From an uncultured Prevotellaceae bacterium (GTDB lineage: Bacteria; Bacteroidota; Bacteroidia; Bacteroidales; Bacteroidaceae): 10,519 bases of DNA. The position numbers were made by a program, and so were the translations under genes. The notes below the pieces were generated by a model. The model saw nothing but the letters and a program-made list of their open reading frames with translations. It searched no databases and was not told where the DNA came from. Shown one piece after another: positions 6,414 through 10,519 of this stretch. Every line of letters starts with the position of its first letter. Position 1 is the first letter of the stretch. The stretch is from positions 1 to 10,519 of the forward strand of contig CAMNHS010000042.1 in NCBI GenBank assembly GCA_946539635.1. The letters are read 5' to 3'.

Positions 6414-7733
6414 AGCCTTTATTGCTTTTTCTACCTTCTCAAAGTGGAAATCCTGCATAATGCTATCCATTAATCCTACGATTCTATCGTTACATAGGTT
6501 TCCTATGGAACCTTCGTGTGTGTGATGGATATCCTTATTTGGTACGAAGTTACCTGCTTCTATCTCCAATCCAACCTTCTTATAGGCATCGCGGAAAGGC
6601 ATTCCGTCTGCTGCCAACTTGTTAACCTCCTCAACAGAGAAGATGGCATCATACATAGGATTATCAAGGATATCACGCTTCACCTCTATCTTACTTATAA
6701 TATAGGTGCACATACGCAAGCAGTCCTTTAACTCTTCAAAGGCTGGCAGGAAGCATTCCTTTATTATCTGGAGGTCACGGAAATATCCGCATGGGAGATT
6801 ATTCTGTATAAGTGTTATCTGTGTTGGCAAAGCCTGCAACTTGTTACACTTAGCACGAATTAACTCGAAAACATCGGGATTTTTCTTATGAGGCATTATA
6901 GAAGAGCCTGTTGTACATTCCTTTGGAAGCTTTATGAAACCAAAGTTCTGTGAATTAAACAGGCAAGCATCAAATGCCATTTTTGACAATGTGCCTGCAA
7001 GACCCGCAATAGAAAAGGCGACATTACGTTCCATCTTTCCCCTGCCCATCTGAGCATAAACAACATTATAGTTCATGCTATCGAAACCCAAGAGGTCTGT
7101 TGTCATCTGTCTGTTCAGAGGGAAAGAAGAACCATATCCTGCGGCAGAACCAAGAGGATTGCGGTTTGTCATCTTATATGCTGACTGCAGATAGAGCATA
7201 TCATCAGTAAGGCTTTCGGCATAGGCGCCAAACCACAAACCGAAACTTGATGGCATTGCAATCTGCAAATGGGTGTATCCTGGCATCAGGACATCCTTAT
7301 TTTCCTCGCTTTTACCGATGAGTTCATCAAAAAGAGCCCTTGTTTCCTCTACCAAATTCTTCAGCTCTGCACGAGTGAATAGTTTCAAATCAACAAGAAC
7401 CTGGTCATTTCTGGAGCGTCCTGAGTGGATTTTCTTACCCATATCACCCAAAGCACGGGTAAGCATCAGTTCTACCTGAGAGTGGACATCCTCTATATCA
7501 TCTTCGATAACAAACTTACCTTCCTCGCAGACAGCATATATCTTACGAAGTTCTGCAAGAAGCAAAGGCAATTCATCATCTGCAATAAGGCCAATAGAGT
7601 TAAGCATGGTAATATGCGCCATACTGCCTAATACATCGTACTTTGCGAGATATAGGTCCATCTCTCTGTCGCGACCTACAGTAAAGTTTTCTATTTCTTT
7701 ATTTATCTCAAAACCTTTTGACCAAAGTTTCAT
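6399..7733 (-). CDS. argH: Argininosuccinate lyase ArgH
   Basis: ArgH splits argininosuccinate into arginine and fumarate, the last step of arginine synthesis. The 444-residue protein is of usual length for this branch. It carries HSGRSRNDQV at 103-112, PGYTHLQ with the catalytic-region histidine H155, and the fumarate lyase signature GSSIMPHKKNPD at 276-287, whose serine is the catalytic acid/base in the family. Near the C terminus, residues 369-387 hold EVNKLAADGMPFRDAYKKV, which fits the conserved tail. It starts 16 bases downstream of the Rieske-like lipoprotein gene, probably in the same transcript as tRNA-Arg. Its stop lies inside the end of the convergent lipoprotein gene, leaving no space for a separate terminator. 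Confidence 0.97.
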   Translation of the reverse strand: MKLWSKGFEINKEIENFTVGRDREMDLYLAKYDVLGSMAHITMLNSIGLIADDELPLLLAELRKIYAVCEEGKFVIEDDIEDVHSQVELMLTRALGDMGKKIHSGRSRNDQVLVDLKLFTRAELKNLVEETRALFDELIGKSEENKDVLMPGYTHLQIAMPSSFGLWFGAYAESLTDDMLYLQSAYKMTNRNPLGSAAGYGSSFPLNRQMTTDLLGFDSMNYNVVYAQMGRGKMERNVAFSIAGLAGTLSKMAFDACLFNSQNFGFIKLPKECTTGSSIMPHKKNPDVFELIRAKCNKLQALPTQITLIQNNLPCGYFRDLQIIKECFLPAFEELKDCLRMCTYIISKIEVKRDILDNPMYDAIFSVEEVNKLAADGMPFRDAYKKVGLEIEAGNFVPNKDIHHTHEGSIGNLCNDRIVGLMDSIMQDFHFEKVEKAIKALLLG

Positions 7734-7749
7734 AACCTAAAGAAATTTT

Positions 7750-8331
7750 TTATGGATTTGAAATTTGAAAATATGTGCCAGAATATGTTGCACGATAGCG
7801 TAAAAGTTTCTCGTTAGCCTCTTTTCCACCTGCCACTACTACTCCACCATTAAGAAGTCCATATGTTCGCTTGCAACTATTGCAATAAACACTTGATGCA
7901 TCCTTAAAATTCAGGGTAAAATTCTTGGTATTTGTCTCGTTGAAACAATTTGGGCATTGTCTGTCGAAGACATAAAGTTCTCCATTCTGGAAAGAAGAAC
8001 GTCCTGCAATAAGACCATTATTGAGTCCTAAAGCTCTTCCGCTTTTTGTTAATACGGCTTCTGTTATGTGTTCTACATTTTTTTCTTTAGTACCATAGGC
8101 TTCTGTTACAAGGTCATATCCCCCTTGAATGGGGTTGGTAGAAAAGAAGCAGAAGTAATTCGTTGAATTCAGAGCAGGATACAAGTATGACTGAGTATGT
8201 CCATACTGAAAATCAAAGCGAAAAGAAGCCACATGAGTAGTGTACTCATCTACAACCTCTCCCTTACATCCCACAAAACATAGGATAGTAGAGGCACAAA
8301 AGACATAAAAGAATAAAAACTTCTTACTCAT
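7750..8331 (-). CDS. Lipoprotein with Rieske-like domain bearing four cysteines
   Basis: The 193-residue product has a lipoprotein signal peptide with lipobox FVGC (C22). From about residue 95 it follows the order of a Rieske domain: NNGLIAGRSSF, then NGELYVFDRQCPNC, then VYCNSCKRTYGLLNGG, then a terminal LLRYRATYSG. Classical Rieske proteins bind a 2Fe-2S cluster through CxH and CxxH. Here the sites are CxxC (C126, C129) and CxxC (C150, C153), 20 residues apart, which would suit zinc or a rubredoxin-like iron centre. Related Bacteroidetes lipoproteins are usually left as hypothetical. The ATG directly follows the stop of the upstream gene with no spacing, so translation is probably coupled. 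The metal and function are inferred. Confidence 0.75.
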   Translation of the reverse strand: MSKKFLFFYVFCASTILCFVGCKGEVVDEYTTHVASFRFDFQYGHTQSYLYPALNSTNYFCFFSTNPIQGGYDLVTEAYGTKEKNVEHITEAVLTKSGRALGLNNGLIAGRSSFQNGELYVFDRQCPNCFNETNTKNFTLNFKDASSVYCNSCKRTYGLLNGGVVVAGGKEANEKLLRYRATYSGTYFQISNP

Positions 8332-8958
8332 TTATAGTGGAAATTCTAAATCCTCAAGTTTAAAGTCTCCAAGGAATTTATGTGTCAGCGGATCCATACA
8401 AGTATAACGACCCATGCTTATATCTTGAATCTCCATTGTCTTGGTATCTCCACGACGACGGCACTTAGCACCAGTACGCAGACGAGCTGGAGGAGTAGAA
8501 GTCCAACCAGAACCATTATTTGAAGCACTGGCTGCAGGCTTTGATGGCTGCAGAGGAACTATTGGCTCCTCGCTGGCACTATCTTGTTTATTATTGCTAT
8601 ACTCCCTATTCATCTCTTCTTCGCTGTAGATATTGGCAATCTTTGCTTCCTTGCTGTAGTATTCAGCCTCTTTATGCTCGAGTACTATCATTGTTGCTGC
8701 CTCAGTAATAATGGCAAAAGCACGAATGATATATACAAAGAAGAATGCTACAAAGGCATGCAGCACACCAACTGCAACATATATAGCGCCAAAACCCAGC
8801 ATACCTTGAGAAGCCATTATAGCACCAAATATTATGATTGCTGCTGCAACCAGAAGTATCAATGTCTTAATGATATTCGCCCACATGTTGAGTTTATTTG
8901 ATGTCTGATAATCCTCACACAGACGAACAATAGATAAATTAGATGTAATCTTTGCCAT
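8332..8958 (-). CDS. Two-helix membrane protein of unknown function
   Basis: I do not recognise this 208-residue protein. It has a polar N terminus (1-25), two long hydrophobic helices (about 27-48 and 53-85), and a charged, possibly helical stretch (about 92-120). A low-complexity Ser/Pro/Ala/Asn linker (about 124-158) leads to a compact C-terminal segment (about 159-208) with basic KCRRRG, a second cysteine in RYTCMD, and an acidic end. The layout suggests a membrane anchor with a tethered C-terminal module. ATG at 8958 is preceded by AGAAGG seven bases upstream. The gene follows tRNA-Arg by 28 bases with no TAnnTTTG box between, so it is probably read from the tRNA promoter. The next gene starts directly at its stop. 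Confidence 0.8.
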   Translation of the reverse strand: MAKITSNLSIVRLCEDYQTSNKLNMWANIIKTLILLVAAAIIIFGAIMASQGMLGFGAIYVAVGVLHAFVAFFFVYIIRAFAIITEAATMIVLEHKEAEYYSKEAKIANIYSEEEMNREYSNNKQDSASEEPIVPLQPSKPAASASNNGSGWTSTPPARLRTGAKCRRRGDTKTMEIQDISMGRYTCMDPLTHKFLGDFKLEDLEFPL

Positions 8959-8986
8959 AGAAACCTTCTTGTTTAAGTGTTTGTAG

Positions 8987-9058
8987 TACTCCGTCCCAGA
9001 ATCGAACTGGGATCTACTCTTTAGGAGAGAGTTGTTCTATCCATTGAACTAACAGAGC
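8987..9058 (-). tRNA. tRNA-Arg(CCU)
   Basis: Read on the minus strand, the acceptor GCTCTGT pairs with ACGGAGT, including G-U at 1-72 and U-G at 5-68. The D stem is GTTC/GAAC. The anticodon stem ACTCT/AGAGT encloses CTCCTAA with anticodon CCT (9023-9025), and the T arm is CCCAG-TTCGATT-CTGGG. The discriminator is A at 8987. CTA follows, so CCA is not encoded. It decodes AGG, which is used often in the neighbouring genes. Confidence 0.95.
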
Positions 9059-9083
9059 AGCCTTTTATTTCTCAATTTGGATG

Positions 9084-9115
9084 CAAAGGTACGATTAAGT
9101 TATGAATAATGCAAG
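9084..9115 (-). promoter_or_regulatory. Promoter of tRNA-Arg and the downstream argH operon
   Basis: On the minus strand CTTG (9115-9112) and TACCTTTG (9091-9084) are 20 bases apart, exactly as at tRNA-Leu, with a T-rich stretch upstream. Transcription should start near 9077, about 20 bases before the tRNA. No other promoter of this type is visible before argH, so the three protein genes probably depend on it. Confidence 0.8.
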
Positions 9116-9166
9116 AAAAAAAAGCAAAAAAATTCTATTTTACATCTTTCCTTCATCTTTTTTTAC

Positions 9167-9174
9167 TACTTTTG
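9167..9174 (+). promoter_or_regulatory. -7 box of the phosphoesterase gene, implying a leaderless transcript
   Basis: TACTTTTG at 9167-9174 fits the TAnnTTTG -7 box and ends five bases before the ATG at 9180. No good -33 TTTG lies at the usual distance; TTTC at 9147-9150 is too close, at 16 bases. With the normal offset, transcription would start at or next to the start codon. Confidence 0.5.
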
Positions 9175-9179
9175 TAACC

Positions 9180-9704
9180 ATGAAACGCATTGGCTTACTC
9201 TCTGATACACATTCTTATTGGGATGATAGATATGCACATTATTTCTCGGAATGCGACGAAATATGGCATGTTGGGGACTTTGGCAGTATAGAAATTGCTG
9301 ATAAACTCAGGGAAATAAAACATGGAGAGAACAACATCATCCTTCGTGGAGTGCATGGAAACATCGATGGAGACATCGTCAGACGTGAGTTTCCTGAGAT
9401 CTTGCGCTTTAAATGCGAAGATGTTGAGGTGCTGATGAAACACATCGGAGGGTATCCTGGGCGCTATGACCGCTCAATCTACTGGCAACTGACGCACAAG
9501 CCACCACAGCTGTTCATCTCTGGCCATTCACACATCCTGAAAGTAATGTATGACAGACTTTATGGATTCCTTCATATCAATCCTGGGGCAGCAGGCCTGT
9601 ATGGTCAGCAGCCTGTCAGAACTCTCGTACGCTTCACCATTGACGGAAAAGACATCAAAGATTTGGAGATAATTGAGTTAAAGGGGAGTGAAAAAAGGGA
9701 GTGA
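9180..9704 (+). CDS. MJ0936/YfcE-type metallophosphoesterase
   Basis: This 174-residue cytoplasmic protein belongs to the small calcineurin-like phosphodiesterases, which use two metal ions to hydrolyse phosphodiesters; the natural substrate is not known from sequence. Metal ligands are visible in order: D9 and H11 in LSDTH, D33 in VGDFGS, N61 in HGNIDG, H88 in MKHIGGYPGRYD, and the H116/H118 pair in SGHSHILKVMYD. NPGAAG near 134 is also conserved in this type. The start chosen is ATG at 9180. An in-frame start at 9102 would add a Lys/Phe-rich tail translated across the tRNA-Arg promoter and is unlikely. The last residues (KGSEKRE) and the stop come from a 13-base tandem repeat. Confidence 0.92.
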   Translation: MKRIGLLSDTHSYWDDRYAHYFSECDEIWHVGDFGSIEIADKLREIKHGENNIILRGVHGNIDGDIVRREFPEILRFKCEDVEVLMKHIGGYPGRYDRSIYWQLTHKPPQLFISGHSHILKVMYDRLYGFLHINPGAAGLYGQQPVRTLVRFTIDGKDIKDLEIIELKGSEKRE

Positions 9705-9715
9705 AAAAAGGGAGT
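9684..9715 (+). repeat. 13-base tandem repeat at a gene boundary
   Basis: GGGAGTGAAAAAA occurs at 9684-9696 and 9697-9709, followed by a partial copy GGGAGT at 9710-9715. The second copy supplies the TGA stop (9702-9704) of the phosphoesterase. The same seven residues, KGSEKRE, are encoded by both copies in two frames: once as the phosphoesterase tail, and once in the open frame that runs into the next gene. Confidence 0.95.
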
Positions 9716-9741
9716 TATATAAACAAATAAATATGGTAATT

Positions 9742-10518
9742 ATGAAAAGGATTTTTGTTTTTCTTATGTCGGGAGTAATGTTTGCTTCTTGCAGCAGCAT
9801 TGGTAGCGGAGCGGCTGGAGGCGCAATGTTTGGTGGCATGATAGGAAGCGCTATCGGCGGTATAGCAGGCGGTTATCATGGTAGTAATCTGGGAACCCTG
9901 ATAGGAATGGCTGGAGGTGCTGCAGGTGGCGCAGCAATAGGTGCTGCCGTTGAAAAAAGAGAACAACGCCTATATGATAATCAAGAAATGCAGTATGACG
10001 GCACACCACATGATAATAGACAATATGGCAATATCAAGGAAGACGAATACCACTATGTCATACAGACATCAGATCCTGCCCAACAGGATTATAACAAACA
10101 GCCGATGCAGCAGAATATAGACATTAAACAACTGCAGGCAGCAGAAAAAATGCTGGAAAATACTGTAACAGAACCGATAGTGATAGAAAATGTCGAATTC
10201 ATCGGTAAAGACGGTAATGCAGGCATTCACATCGGCAAGGGTGACCTCGTAAAGATAGCTTTCGATTTCCGCAATACACAAAAGAAGACATTTATGAACG
10301 TTATGCCTATGGTTGAAGAAACAACGAAAAATAAACATTTGCTTGTTTCTCCTGCCATTACAATAGAGAGCATCGGTCCAACGAAAGCCCTACGCTATAC
10401 GGCTTTCATCAGCGCCCAGAAGAACCTGAAAGGAGAAAATGCACACTTTGTTCTATACATCAACTCTGAAGGAGTAACGATGAGCAATAAGGTAGAGTTT
10501 GATGTTCCACTAAACTAA
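9742..10518 (+). CDS. Glycine-zipper lipoprotein
   Basis: The 258-residue product has a lipoprotein signal peptide (KRIFVFLMSGVMFASC, C17 lipidated). A glycine-zipper region at about 20-70 follows, rich in GxxxG-type spacing and forming two short hydrophobic segments that could pack as a membrane-inserted hairpin. A polar Gln/Asn/Asp-rich linker (about 71-130) leads to a C-terminal domain (about 145-258) with alternating strands, possibly Ig-like. The role is unknown; glycine-zipper lipoproteins are often cell-envelope structural proteins. ATG at 9742 gives the best signal peptide; in-frame ATG at 9733 would add three residues. The frame is open upstream to GTG at 9688, inside the tandem repeat. 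It lies 37 bases after the phosphoesterase and probably shares its transcript. Confidence 0.85.
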   Translation: MKRIFVFLMSGVMFASCSSIGSGAAGGAMFGGMIGSAIGGIAGGYHGSNLGTLIGMAGGAAGGAAIGAAVEKREQRLYDNQEMQYDGTPHDNRQYGNIKEDEYHYVIQTSDPAQQDYNKQPMQQNIDIKQLQAAEKMLENTVTEPIVIENVEFIGKDGNAGIHIGKGDLVKIAFDFRNTQKKTFMNVMPMVEETTKNKHLLVSPAITIESIGPTKALRYTAFISAQKNLKGENAHFVLYINSEGVTMSNKVEFDVPLN

Positions 10519-10519
10519 A

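Noticed and set aside
8584..8901. Plus-strand open frame of 105 residues opposite the two-helix membrane protein
   Set aside because: The minus-strand gene has clear membrane helices and operon context; the plus-strand frame has neither a start context nor recognisable content.
8959..9058. tRNA-Arg as an attachment site for an integrated element
   Set aside because: No duplicate of the tRNA 3' end, integrase or foreign genes are visible next to it; the downstream genes end in the core gene argH.
9102..9179. N-terminal extension of the phosphoesterase from ATG at 9102
   Set aside because: It adds a Lys/Phe-rich stretch with no family match, crosses the tRNA-Arg promoter, and the conserved family start is at 9180.

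Overview
The window looks like chromosomal core sequence from a member of the Bacteroidales, most likely Prevotella-like. Three lines of evidence point there. The promoters have the Bacteroidetes form, a TTTG-like -33 box and a TAnnTTTG -7 box about 19-20 bases apart. The lipoproteins are of Bacteroidetes type, including one with a DUF4369-like domain. IspG belongs to the branch that carries an inserted A* domain. The organism assignment is an inference; no ribosomal RNA or species marker is present. I see no mobile element, phage gene or CRISPR array.

Bases 1-5179 form one tightly packed plus-strand operon behind a clear promoter at 31-61: rpoN (sigma-54), a PAP2-like membrane protein, purE, ispG, pyrE and a START-like (SRPBCC) protein. 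Every junction overlaps, four of them as ATGA and purE/ispG by 20 bases, so translation is probably coupled. A global sigma factor is thus co-transcribed with purine, isoprenoid and pyrimidine synthesis genes.

Bases 5180-5468 hold a heptamer tandem repeat, a strong tRNA-type promoter, a leader with two small hairpins and tRNA-Leu(UAA). A lipoprotein gene with a DUF4369-like domain and a cysteine-less thioredoxin-like domain follows without an obvious promoter of its own. It converges on, and overlaps by 15 bases, a minus-strand operon.

That minus-strand unit (9115 down to 6399) starts with a promoter nearly identical to that of tRNA-Leu. It reads tRNA-Arg(CCU), a two-helix membrane protein of unknown function, a lipoprotein with a Rieske-like pattern but four cysteines, and argH. 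A tRNA-Arg therefore appears to head a transcript ending in the last arginine biosynthesis gene.

Bases 9180-10518, on the plus strand, hold an MJ0936/YfcE-type metallophosphoesterase, possibly translated from a leaderless mRNA, and a glycine-zipper lipoprotein. A 13-base tandem repeat at their junction creates the stop codon that separates the two reading frames.

The most notable points are the IspG with a much-reduced A* domain, the four-cysteine Rieske-like lipoprotein, the tRNA-Arg/argH arrangement with matched tRNA promoters, and the repeat-controlled gene boundary at 9684-9715. I found no evidence for a defence system or other wholly new multi-gene system.
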